From: Actinomycetota bacterium
GTDB lineage: Bacteria; Actinomycetota; CADDZG01; WHSQ01
Direction of reading: 5' to 3'
NCBI GenBank assembly: GCA_009379915.1
Contig: WHSV01000009.1
Location: forward strand, 1 to 63,783
DNA length: 63,783 nucleotides
Shown here: positions 1 to 7,314 of the stretch, in pieces
Layout of the letters: the number at the start of each line of letters is the position of its first letter
Position numbering within the stretch: the stretch's first letter is position 1
Program-made: the position numbers and the translations under genes
The notes under the pieces: generated by a model
What the model was told of the DNA's origin: nothing
The model's database searches: none
The model's input: only the letters and a program-made list of their open reading frames with translations

Positions 1-84
1 TCTTCCGTCTTGCCGATTTTCGCCTGGTTCGGTTACATTCCACCGGGCGGCCTCACCGAAGAGGCCGGAGACAAGGGGGAGCTC

Positions 85-1296
85 GTGAGACGTCTGATAT
101 GTCTATTGGCGCTGATGACGACCTTCACGGCGGTGCTGTCGTTGCCCGTATCGTCGGTCGCAGGTGCGGGCGGCTCGGCCCGCTACATTGTCGTCCTGAA
201 GGACTCGGCCGATCCGGATGCTACGGCACGAGACCATGGTCGCTCCTACGGAGCCGACGTTAGCCATGTTTACCGTTCGGCACTGAGGGGGTACGCGGCG
301 GTGATCCCCGACGCGCGTGTCGACGATGTACGCCGTGACACGCGCGTCAACTACCTCTCGGCCGACCGCGAGGTGAGCATCGCTGCGCAGACGCTGCCGA
401 CCGGGATCAACCGGATCGACGGCGAGCTCAGCAGCACCGTCTCCGGCAATGGCTCGGGGGCGGTGAGCGTGGACGTCGCCGTGATCGATACCGGGATTGA
501 TCTCGATCATCCCGACCTGAACGTCGTCGGCGGCAGGAACTGCTCGACCGGCAGGTCGTTCAACGACGGCAACGGCCACGGGTCGCACGTTGCAGGAACC
601 ATCGCGGCGAAGGACGACACTCAGGGCGTCGTCGGCGTCGCTCCCGGAGCGCGCCTCCACGCCGTCCGGGTGCTCAACAACGCCGGCCGCGGCTCGTTCT
701 CTTCGGTGATCTGCGGGGTCGACTGGGTGACGGCGAACGCCTCGACGATTGAGGTCGCCAACATGAGTCTTGGCGGGACGGGCTCGGAGCCAAGCGGCAG
801 CGGATGCAGCACAGGAGACGCGTTGCACGACGCTATCTGTAACTCAGTCGCCGCAGGAGTCACGTATGCCGTCGCCGCGGGCAACGAGGCCGACGACGCC
901 GCGAACCACGCGCCTGCCGCCTACGACGAGGTCATGACCGTGTCCGCGCTTGCAGACTTCGACGGTCAGCCAGGTGGCCTTGGGTCGTCCACGTGCCGGA
1001 CCGACGTCGACGACACCTTCGCCAACTTCTCGAACTTTGGCGCGGACATCGACCTGATCGCTCCGGGCGTCTGCATCTTGTCCACGTGGAAGGGCGGTGG
1101 ATACAACACGATCAGCGGAACGTCCATGGCGTCTCCTCATGTTGCCGGGGCGGCGGCGTTGTATAAAGCCAACAATTCTGGAGCGTCACCATCGCAGGTG
1201 AAGACGGCCCTGCAGAACGCAGGGAATTCGAACTGGAACGACATAGACGACCCCGACCCCATCAAGGAGATCCTGGTCAACGTCGACGCTTTCTAG
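85..1296 (+). CDS. Secreted S8 (subtilisin-like) serine peptidase
   Basis: Extracellular endopeptidase of the subtilase family, 403 aa. The GTG at 85 is chosen because an AAGGGGGA ribosome site lies just upstream and the product then starts with a normal signal peptide (MRRLICLLALMTTF...). An inhibitor-I9-type propeptide spans about residues 30-95. The catalytic triad is visible: Asp135 in VAVIDTG, His165 in NGHGSHVAG and Ser347 in GTSMASPHVAG. The oxyanion Asn is in AAGNEADD. The enzyme is short and has no C-terminal anchor or repeat domain, so it is probably released. The open frame continues upstream to 10 but lacks signal-peptide logic there. Family call is secure; substrate unknown. Confidence 0.93.
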   Translation: MRRLICLLALMTTFTAVLSLPVSSVAGAGGSARYIVVLKDSADPDATARDHGRSYGADVSHVYRSALRGYAAVIPDARVDDVRRDTRVNYLSADREVSIAAQTLPTGINRIDGELSSTVSGNGSGAVSVDVAVIDTGIDLDHPDLNVVGGRNCSTGRSFNDGNGHGSHVAGTIAAKDDTQGVVGVAPGARLHAVRVLNNAGRGSFSSVICGVDWVTANASTIEVANMSLGGTGSEPSGSGCSTGDALHDAICNSVAAGVTYAVAAGNEADDAANHAPAAYDEVMTVSALADFDGQPGGLGSSTCRTDVDDTFANFSNFGADIDLIAPGVCILSTWKGGGYNTISGTSMASPHVAGAAALYKANNSGASPSQVKTALQNAGNSNWNDIDDPDPIKEILVNVDAF

Positions 1297-1632
1297 GGCA
1301 AGCGAACTTTCGGGAGTCGCTCCGGGGAACCGGGGCGGCCCCGCCGACGGAGGGACCCGAACCCGCGCCCTAGGTGACATCAGGCATGGAGCAAAGACGT
1401 TTCGTAGCACCCTCGCCGGGTGCTGTTTGTTCGGTGAGGAAAGCGTTGGAGGGAATACGCGTCGTGATCCCGGCCGACTGCGTGGAGAAATGAGACTGCC
1501 CTCGGCTTGGAACGTCTTTCGCCGGACACGATCCCTCCGACCGGCCGCCAGGTGGAGATTCGTCGACGACTAGGACGGCGGCCGCCGCGCGCTCCGGTTG
1601 ATCCCCCCGCGAGGCGCGTTAGCATCTGGCGC
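1297..1632. other. Intergenic region with a small hairpin
   Basis: No supported gene. It holds one stem-loop at 1406-1424 (AGCACCC/GGGTGCT, 5-nt loop) followed by GTTTGTTC, which could be a weak terminator of the subtilase gene. At 1340-1372, read on the minus strand, there is a stretch like the 3' T-arm of a tRNA, but no matching 5' half. Confidence 0.5.
1406..1430 (+). terminator. Weak hairpin terminator after subtilase
   Basis: A 7-bp perfect stem (AGCACCC with GGGTGCT) closes a TCGCC loop and is followed by a T-rich stretch (GTTTGTTC). It lies 110 nt beyond the subtilase stop. The U-tract is imperfect, so factor-independent activity is only possible. Confidence 0.3.
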
Positions 1633-1941
1633 ATGACCTACGCGTTGCTCAACAAGTTGACTGCCAAGCAAGACCAACGCCCGCGAGTCGTGGAAATCCT
1701 GCTCGAGTCGGGCAAACTCTTCGACGACAACCCTGCCTGCCTCTTGTATCTCGTGAGCGAATCGGCCGACGATCCCAATCTGGTGTGGGTCGTGGATCTG
1801 TGGACCAGCCGGGAAGCGCATGTCGAGGCGCTCAAGGCCCCCGAGCTGCGGCCTTTTGTGGACGCGGCGATGCCGCTCTTGGAGGGTATGCCGGAGCAGC
1901 TAGAGATCAGGCCAGTGGGAGGCAAGGGGTTGCCGGACTGA
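1633..1941 (+). CDS. Antibiotic biosynthesis monooxygenase (ABM)-like protein
   Basis: A 102-aa single-domain dimeric alpha+beta barrel protein of the ABM/YgiN type. The ATG at 1633 gives MTYALLNKLTAK, the usual beginning of this fold (first strand), then the HVEALKAPELRPFVDAAMPLL helix-strand region near residues 67-88. Members act as small oxygenases, quinol oxidases or heme-degrading enzymes; which applies here cannot be told. Upstream in-frame sequence is basic and low-complexity and is rejected as coding. No operon partner. It is followed directly by a decayed oxidase fragment. Confidence 0.75.
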   Translation: MTYALLNKLTAKQDQRPRVVEILLESGKLFDDNPACLLYLVSESADDPNLVWVVDLWTSREAHVEALKAPELRPFVDAAMPLLEGMPEQLEIRPVGGKGLPD

Positions 1942-1981
1942 AAGCGCGGCACGGCTCGATTCGTGAAGATCCCATAAAGCG

Positions 1982-2023
1982 AAGTACGACCAGGACAACT
2001 TCTTCCGCTTCCATCAGTCAAAC
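1982..2023 (+). pseudogene. Remnant of a BBE-type FAD oxidase C-terminus
   Basis: These 14 codons read KYDQDNFFRFHQSN, closely matching the C-terminal BBE signature of berberine-bridge FAD oxidases. The intact homologue in this window (48434-49834) ends with RYDPDNFFRLNQNLSPS. A stop codon lies a few codons upstream in the same frame and no other part of the gene is present. The rest was probably deleted. The match is short but specific. Confidence 0.5.
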
Positions 2024-2177
2024 TTCGAATCAACCTCGAGGCGCGATTTCGTAATCATGGGAAAGTCCGTGAAGGTAAGGGAGAGTGAGTAATGTGCAAA
2101 CTCATGTCTGCAACATGACGTCTCTCGATAGCTTTCCTGGGCGCGGCTCGCGCGCCACGATGCGGTAGAAATGGAGC

Positions 2178-2436
2178 GTGGCTACGTTCTTCGTAGTGCT
2201 CCGCCGCTCCGGCCCTCAGTGGGACCCGTCGCGGCCGTTGGAGGAGCAGACCGGCTGGCCCGCGCACGCATCTTTCATGGACGGGCTCGTTGACGCGGGC
2301 TTCGTCGTCCTGGGCGGACCCCGAGTCGGAGGACGCCGTCCGCGCCACGCTCGCGCGCGATCCGTGGAGCGAAACGCATCTCCAGGTGGACACGATCGAC
2401 CCATGGACGATCCGGCTCGACGGGCGGAACGCCTAG
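2178..2436 (+). pseudogene. YciI-like (YCII-domain) protein, frameshifted with internal loss
   Basis: Starting at GTG 2178 the product reads as a YCII-related domain: FVVLRRSGPQWDPSRPLEEQ, then HASFMDGLVDAGFVVLGGP. At about 2320 the frame breaks. The remainder continues in the +2-shifted frame as ESEDAVRATLARDPWSE and ends with WTIRLDGRNA at the TAG 2434-2436. Compared with the family, about ten residues between GGP and ESED are missing, so a small out-of-frame deletion rather than a single-base error best explains it. YCII proteins are small ferredoxin-like-fold proteins of mostly unknown function. Confidence 0.75.
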
Positions 2437-2535
2437 CCGGGAGCCCGCATGAGACGGCCGGCAGACCACGGGAGATAAGGCTACCCACTACGGGGAGGAA
2501 CCCCAATCCACCGAGCAGTGGCAGAACACCTCCCC

Positions 2536-4740
2536 TCACCCCTCGGTCGCCGGACTCGGACGGAGTACACGCTCGGAGGGTCGGTGTGCACCATCGACCG
2601 AGATGTTGGGCAGCCACTCCAGCCAGCGAGGCATGTACCAGTTGCGGTCGCCCAGCAGTTTCATCGTCGCCGGCACGAGGACCGAGCGCACCAGGGTGGC
2701 GTCGATCAAGACGGCCGCCGCGAGCCCGAAGCCCGTCTGCTGAAGCGCAACGAGGTCGCCCGCGGCGAAACCGCCGAACACGGCCACCATGATCGCCGCG
2801 GCTCCCGTGATGAGACCGCCCGTGGTGCGAAGCCCGAATGCAACCGACTCCGTGTTGTCGCCCGTCTGGTCGAAGCGCTCCTTGATCCTCGAGAGCAGAA
2901 ACACGTGATAGTCCATCGACAATCCGAACAGGATCGAGAACAGGAACAGCGGGAGCCAGGCCTCGATTGCCTCTACTTGCTGGAAGCCGAAGAGGTCGGC
3001 GCCGACGCCCTCCTGAAAGACCAGCACGATCAGCCCATAAGCCGCCCCCACCGACAGCAGGTTCATCACGATCGCCTTCAAGGGCACGACGATCGAGCGA
3101 AACACCATCATCAAGAGCAGGAACGACAGCCCCAGGACGAACGCGAACACGATCGGCGTGTAGGTGTCGGTAACGTCGAAGAAGTCCTGGTTGAAAGCCG
3201 TGTCGCCTCCCACCAATACCTCGGCGCCGACACCCTCGAAGGCCGCGGGAACGTATTCGTCGCGGATGCGCTCGATCGATGATGTCGCGGCTTCACTGGA
3301 GGGGTCGGCGTTCACGGGGAACGAAACGACTGTCGTATCCGCTGCCTCGTCCACTTCCACCCGGGAGGGACCGAAGAGCTCGTCCTGGTCCAACAGTCCT
3401 CTTAGATCCGTGATCGCTCCTCGAACCTCCGACGAGTTCGCATCGCCGTCGGCTACGACTTCGACCGGCGAGTTCAGGCCCCCCGAGAACTCGGAGGCCA
3501 GAATGTCGAAGGTCCGGCGCGAGGGTGCGTCCTCGGGCATCGTGCTAACACCCGCGAACCCAGTGTTGATGTTGAAGTACGAGAGGCTCGCCGCGAGCAG
3601 GATTCCGGCTCCCACCAAGAGACTGAACACCGGACGGCTCATGACACGGCGGGTGATGGCGTTCCAGAAGCGGTGTGAGCTCTCGGAGCCGAGCTCCGTC
3701 CGTCGCCGCAAGACCCTCAGTGAGTTCACGCGATCGCCCAACAGGCTCAACAACGCGGGAAGCAAGGTCAGCGAGGCCAGTACGGCAACGACGACCACGA
3801 AGATGGCGCCGGCACCGACGCTACGAAAGATCGTCGAGGGAACGATGAGCATCCCGATGAGGGCGAGAACGACCGTCATGCCGCTGAAGAACACGGCGCG
3901 GCTCGCCGTCGCTGCAGCGACGTCGATCGCGTCGAGCTTCGGATGTCCGTGGGAGCGCTCCTCCCGATAGCGGCTGACGATGAACAACGAATAGTCGATG
4001 CCGACCGCCAGTCCCATCATGGTGATGATGTTGGTCACGAAGAACGAGAAGTCGACCGCTCGCCCCACCAGAGCAACCAGCCCGATCGCCAACGCGATCG
4101 AGGCGACACCCATCACGATCGGGATGATTCCCGCCACGAGCGCACCGAAGACGAGGACCAGGACCACGAGTGCGACCAGGACGCCAAAGGTCTCGCCCTG
4201 AGCGAGGTCCTCTTCGGCAATCCGGCTGAAGTCCTCTTCGATGGTCACCGGACCGAACGAGCGTGCGCTCACAACGGGTCCTTCGTTTGCCTCGTCCCCT
4301 AGTTCCTCGACCACCGGAAGGAGGTCGGCCGTCTCATCGGGCCTCTCGAAGGTGACGGGCACCAACGTCGTGTGCCCATCGTTAGAGACCATGGAGGGGT
4401 CCTCGGTGTCGTAGAAGGTGACGGCCCTGGCCCCCTTCTCCGGCGCCGATGCCTGCAGCGAGCGAACCGCCTGCTCGAACGTGGGGTCCTCAACGGTCAC
4501 GTCGGTCGAGCTGAGGATGAATACCTCGGTGACCCCCTCTTCGCCGAACCGCTCCTCGATCAACTCCTCGGCCTGCACGGCCTCCGGAGAGTTGGTGAAA
4601 TCGGCGCTGGTCGTCAGCGCCTCGGCCAGGTACTGGGACGAGATCCAGCCGGCGACTGCGATCGTCACCACCCAGAGTCCCAGAGTGATCCACGGACGCC
4701 GAGCGCTGGCCCCAGCCAAGCTTCGAGTGGTGAGTCTCAT
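2536..4740 (-). CDS. MMPL/RND-family transporter
   Basis: Inner-membrane export protein of 734 aa with the MmpL layout: an N-terminal membrane helix (about residues 15-37), a large extracytoplasmic domain, a block of helices containing GLAVGIDYSLFIVSRYREE, a second extracytoplasmic domain, then a second helix block with LFGLSMDYHVFLLSRIKERF. The two Asp residues in these helices are the likely proton-relay sites. Such proteins export lipids or small hydrophobic compounds. It is divergent from the ECF41 sigma gene and its promoter (4777-4805) is identical in -35, spacing and -10 to that of the sigma gene, so it is a predicted member of that regulon. Confidence 0.92.
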   Translation of the reverse strand: MRLTTRSLAGASARRPWITLGLWVVTIAVAGWISSQYLAEALTTSADFTNSPEAVQAEELIEERFGEEGVTEVFILSSTDVTVEDPTFEQAVRSLQASAPEKGARAVTFYDTEDPSMVSNDGHTTLVPVTFERPDETADLLPVVEELGDEANEGPVVSARSFGPVTIEEDFSRIAEEDLAQGETFGVLVALVVLVLVFGALVAGIIPIVMGVASIALAIGLVALVGRAVDFSFFVTNIITMMGLAVGIDYSLFIVSRYREERSHGHPKLDAIDVAAATASRAVFFSGMTVVLALIGMLIVPSTIFRSVGAGAIFVVVVAVLASLTLLPALLSLLGDRVNSLRVLRRRTELGSESSHRFWNAITRRVMSRPVFSLLVGAGILLAASLSYFNINTGFAGVSTMPEDAPSRRTFDILASEFSGGLNSPVEVVADGDANSSEVRGAITDLRGLLDQDELFGPSRVEVDEAADTTVVSFPVNADPSSEAATSSIERIRDEYVPAAFEGVGAEVLVGGDTAFNQDFFDVTDTYTPIVFAFVLGLSFLLLMMVFRSIVVPLKAIVMNLLSVGAAYGLIVLVFQEGVGADLFGFQQVEAIEAWLPLFLFSILFGLSMDYHVFLLSRIKERFDQTGDNTESVAFGLRTTGGLITGAAAIMVAVFGGFAAGDLVALQQTGFGLAAAVLIDATLVRSVLVPATMKLLGDRNWYMPRWLEWLPNISVDGAHRPSERVLRPSPATEG

Positions 4741-4776
4741 TCGTGCGCCTCCTCGGTTCGGTCATGTCGACCCCCT

Positions 4777-4805
4777 GAGACAAGCCGGCGCGCCTTTTTG
4801 TGACA
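4777..4805 (-). promoter_or_regulatory. ECF41-type promoter of the MMPL gene
   Basis: On the minus strand TGTCACA (4805-4799), 16 nt, then TGTCTC (4782-4777). ECF41 sigma factors are known to use a TGTCACA -35 and a CGTC-like -10. The MMPL start lies about 35 nt downstream. The same element occurs facing the other way at 4829-4857. Confidence 0.65.
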
Positions 4806-4828
4806 CGAGCATCGATTTCCCACAGAGG

Positions 4829-4857
4829 TGTCACAGGAGGGAGTCCCGTCTTGTCTC
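4829..4857 (+). promoter_or_regulatory. ECF41-type autoregulated promoter of the sigma gene
   Basis: TGTCACA (4829-4835), 16 nt, TGTCTC (4852-4857), immediately before AGGAG (4861-4865) and the ATG at 4869. The -10 is so close that the transcript would start at or next to the ribosome site, giving a leader of only a few bases. It is a mirror copy of the element at 4777-4805. Confidence 0.65.
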
Positions 4858-4868
4858 AGTAGGAGAAG

Positions 4869-5825
4869 ATGAACCTCAAGAGTGCTCCGCCGACCAAGAG
4901 GAAGACCGTGTACGAGGAACTCAAGCCCCTCCTCTTCTCGATCGCCTACCGGATGGTAGGCAGTGCCACCGATGCGGAAGACATCGTCCAGGAGGCGTTT
5001 CTCCGGTTCCATCGCGAATCGAGTGGAGGAGAAGACATCGAGTCGCCCAAGGCATGGCTGTCAACGGTCACGACGCGGCTCGCCATCAATCACGTGCAGT
5101 CGGCGCGCGTTCGTCGCGAGACCTACGTCGGTACCTGGCTGCCCGAACCCCTAATTACCGATGGGGAGTCGGACGCCGCTCAACACGCCGAAACCGCGGA
5201 CTCGCTGTCGCTGGCTTTCCTGGTCTTGCTCGAGAGCCTCAGTCCGGTCGAGCGCGCGGTCTTCATCCTTCGGGAAGTGTTCGATTACGGCTACGACGAG
5301 ATCGCCGACGTCGTGGACAAGGGCGAGGACAACTGCCGTCAGATCGCCGTGCGCGCCCGCCGACAGATCGGTGCGAAGAAACCGCGCTTCGAGGCCTCAC
5401 GTAGAAAGCGCGAGGAGCTTTCCAGGCGATTCTTCGACGCGGTCGGAGCGGGAGACACGGACGGTCTCATCGGTCTGCTCGCCGCGGATGTCGTCGCCTA
5501 CGGCGACGGAGGCGGCAAGGCTCCCGCCTTCCCGCACCCGGTCTATGGGCGGGAGCGAGTCGCTCGTCTGTTCCTCGGGATAAACCGGCAGGCGGAGCGT
5601 CTGGGAGTGAGCGGCATGCGCCACGTGGAGGTCAACGGGCAGCCGGGGGTCGTGTTCGTGGATCCCGAAGGAGGCCTCATCGCGGTTGTCTCGCTCGATA
5701 TCGCCGACGGCCTCGTCCAGACGGTGCGCGGGATAAGCAACCCGGACAAGCTGCGTCACCTCGCACCAGGGCTGCAGGCCGCCGACGCCCCTCCACGAGC
5801 CAATAGCGAAAGCGGGCAGCACTAG
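4869..5825 (+). CDS. ECF41-family RNA polymerase sigma factor (SigJ-like) with SnoaL domain
   Basis: Extracytoplasmic-function sigma factor of 318 aa. Sigma region 2 covers about residues 15-85 (YRMVGSATDAEDIVQEAF), region 4 about 110-175. The linker motif WLPEP (90-94), DGGGK (213-217) and NPDKLRHL (291-298) are hallmarks of group ECF41, where the fused SnoaL/NTF2-like domain (about 185-300) replaces a separate anti-sigma factor and controls activity. Start ATG has an AGGAG site. Its own promoter and the divergent MMPL promoter fit the ECF41 consensus. ECF41 genes are usually beside oxidoreductases or carboxymuconolactone decarboxylases; here an SDR follows after 200 nt. Confidence 0.92.
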   Translation: MNLKSAPPTKRKTVYEELKPLLFSIAYRMVGSATDAEDIVQEAFLRFHRESSGGEDIESPKAWLSTVTTRLAINHVQSARVRRETYVGTWLPEPLITDGESDAAQHAETADSLSLAFLVLLESLSPVERAVFILREVFDYGYDEIADVVDKGEDNCRQIAVRARRQIGAKKPRFEASRRKREELSRRFFDAVGAGDTDGLIGLLAADVVAYGDGGGKAPAFPHPVYGRERVARLFLGINRQAERLGVSGMRHVEVNGQPGVVFVDPEGGLIAVVSLDIADGLVQTVRGISNPDKLRHLAPGLQAADAPPRANSESGQH

Positions 5826-5856
5826 GCCCACCGGCGGAGGTCTCCCCGCCCCCGGC

Positions 5857-5905
5857 GACCATCGTCATTCCAGACCCCTGTAAGGGGGCTCCAGTGACGA
5901 TGGTC
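5857..5905. repeat. 49-nt palindromic element, copy 1
   Basis: Perfect 11-nt arms GACCATCGTCA and TGACGATGGTC enclose 27 nt that themselves form an inner hairpin (AGACCCC...GGGGGCT). A second copy of exactly the same length lies at 32637-32685 in the opposite orientation with 40 of 49 positions identical. Could be a REP/MITE-like mobile hairpin, a terminator-like element or a protein site. Confidence 0.7.
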
Positions 5906-5940
5906 CGCATATAGGGTCCTGCCGAGAAAAAACGGCCACT

Positions 5941-5964
5941 CTCATCGCGTCACCGATGAGTTTT
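5941..5964 (+). terminator. Hairpin with short T-tract upstream of SDR gene
   Basis: CTCATCG (5941-5947) pairs with CGATGAG (5954-5960) and is followed by TTTT. It sits 115 nt after the sigma gene stop and may end that transcript. Confidence 0.4.
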
Positions 5965-6024
5965 CGGGGCGGCGGTCGTTACACCTCTAGAACATCGAAT
6001 CCCCCGATCCAAGGAGGCAGATAT

Positions 6025-6813
6025 ATGACCAAGCTGCTGGAGGGAAAGACCGCGATCATCTACGGCGGTGGGGGCGGCATCGGGAGCGGCGTGGCTCGGA
6101 GCTTCGCCCGCGAGGGGACAACCGTCTTCCTCGTGGGACGCACGCCGGAGAAGCTCGAGCCGGTGGTGAAGGACATCGCGGCCGCCGGCGGATCGGCCAA
6201 GGTAGCGACTCTCGACGCGCTGGACGAGCAGGCGGTCGACGAGCACGTTCGGAGCGTGGCCTCCGAGACCCGCGGGGTCGACGTGTCCTTCAACCTCATC
6301 ACCCGAGGAGACGTCCAGGGCACTCCACTCGTCGACATGACGACGGACGATCTCCTTAGGGCCGTGGTGACGGGGTTGCAGTCAAACTTCATCACCGCGC
6401 GGGCGGCGGCGCGTCGCATGATCGAGCAAAAGTCGGGAGTGATCCTCCATCTGAACAGCGCTTCGGGCCCCGCGGCAATGCCCGGGATGGGCAGCACCGG
6501 ACCGGCCGACGCGGCGACCGAGTCGTTCATGCGCTACCTCGCGGCCGAGCTAGGGCCCCACGGCGTGCGGGTCTGCGGCATCTGGACCGCCGGCGTCGCC
6601 GAGACCCTGTCGGACGAGAAGATCGCGGCGGTCGGCGGAGAAGGCGCTCCGAGCGCGCAAACCGCCGAGGAGATGATCGCCGGAATGGCCGCGCTGCGCC
6701 GGGCGCCGAAGCTGGCCGACGTTGCCGAGGTGGCCACATTCCTCGCGTCGGACCGAGCTGCGGGCATGACCGGCACGATGGCGAACGTAACCAGCGGGCT
6801 CGTGCTCAGCTGA
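6025..6813 (+). CDS. Short-chain dehydrogenase/reductase (SDR)
   Basis: NAD(P)-dependent oxidoreductase of 262 aa. The ATG at 6025 is set by the strong AAGGAGG site 8-14 nt upstream. The nucleotide motif is GGGGGIG near residue 13. The usual Tyr-x3-Lys pair is not obvious: the region that should hold it reads SASGPAAMPGMGSTGPADAAT, so this is a divergent or non-classical (possibly enoyl-ACP-reductase-like) SDR whose catalysis is uncertain. It ends GTMANVTSGLVLS. It lies with the VOC gene (38-nt gap, both with strong AAGGAGG sites) behind the ECF41 gene, a context expected for ECF41 targets. Confidence 0.85.
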   Translation: MTKLLEGKTAIIYGGGGGIGSGVARSFAREGTTVFLVGRTPEKLEPVVKDIAAAGGSAKVATLDALDEQAVDEHVRSVASETRGVDVSFNLITRGDVQGTPLVDMTTDDLLRAVVTGLQSNFITARAAARRMIEQKSGVILHLNSASGPAAMPGMGSTGPADAATESFMRYLAAELGPHGVRVCGIWTAGVAETLSDEKIAAVGGEGAPSAQTAEEMIAGMAALRRAPKLADVAEVATFLASDRAAGMTGTMANVTSGLVLS

Positions 6814-6851
6814 GAGCCGCCCAGAACGACACACACCAAGGAGGCTTCATC

Positions 6852-7271
6852 ATGGATCTCAAACTCGAACTCGTACTGCTCCCCGTTTCGGACGTAGACC
6901 GCACCAAGGACTTCTACACCAAGAAGGTCGGCTTCAATCTGGACGTCGATCACCGGGCCGGTGATGAGTTTCGCGTCGTGCAGATGACACCCCCGGGCTC
7001 GGCGTGCTCGATCACCATCGGAATGGGACTCACGGACGCGACCCCAGGCTCCGTCCGGGGGACACACCTGGTCGTCACCGACATCGAAGCCGCGCGCGCC
7101 GAGCTCGTCGAGCGCGGGGTGGACGTCAGCGACATCCGGCACATGGAGTCGGGCGGGTGGGTCCCGGGCCCGGATCCCCAACACGCCGACTACGGATCGT
7201 TCGCCGACTTCAGCGACCCCGACGGCAACACGTGGGTTCTGCAGGAGAGGCGGGGCGAGCCGGTTAGATGA
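6852..7271 (+). CDS. VOC/glyoxalase-superfamily protein
   Basis: A 139-aa two-motif vicinal-oxygen-chelate protein. First half LELVLLPVSDVDRTKDFYTK, second half THLVVTDIEAARAELVERGV with the C-terminal DFSDPDGNTWVLQE motif typical of glyoxalase/bleomycin-resistance proteins. Ribosome site CCAAGGAGG precedes the ATG. Probably co-transcribed with the SDR. Substrate cannot be assigned. Confidence 0.85.
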   Translation: MDLKLELVLLPVSDVDRTKDFYTKKVGFNLDVDHRAGDEFRVVQMTPPGSACSITIGMGLTDATPGSVRGTHLVVTDIEAARAELVERGVDVSDIRHMESGGWVPGPDPQHADYGSFADFSDPDGNTWVLQERRGEPVR

Positions 7272-7272
7272 T

Positions 7273-7314
7273 CGGACGCTCGCGAACGTGACTCGGGGAC
7301 CGGTGCTCGGATGA
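7273..7314 (+). pseudogene. C-terminal echo of the SDR gene
   Basis: Fourteen codons read RTLANVTRGPVLG-stop, matching the end of the SDR at 6025-6813 (GTMANVTSGLVLS-stop) at 8 of 13 residues. They lie directly after the VOC stop and run into the start of the next sigma gene. This suggests that a second SDR copy once stood here and was almost completely deleted. Confidence 0.45.

Noticed and set aside
1340-1372. tRNA 3'-end-like stretch (GCGGGTTCGGGTCCC on the minus strand)
   Set aside because: Only a T-arm-like segment is present; the acceptor 5' half, D-arm and anticodon arm are missing, so no tRNA is called. Could be chance or an old integration scar.
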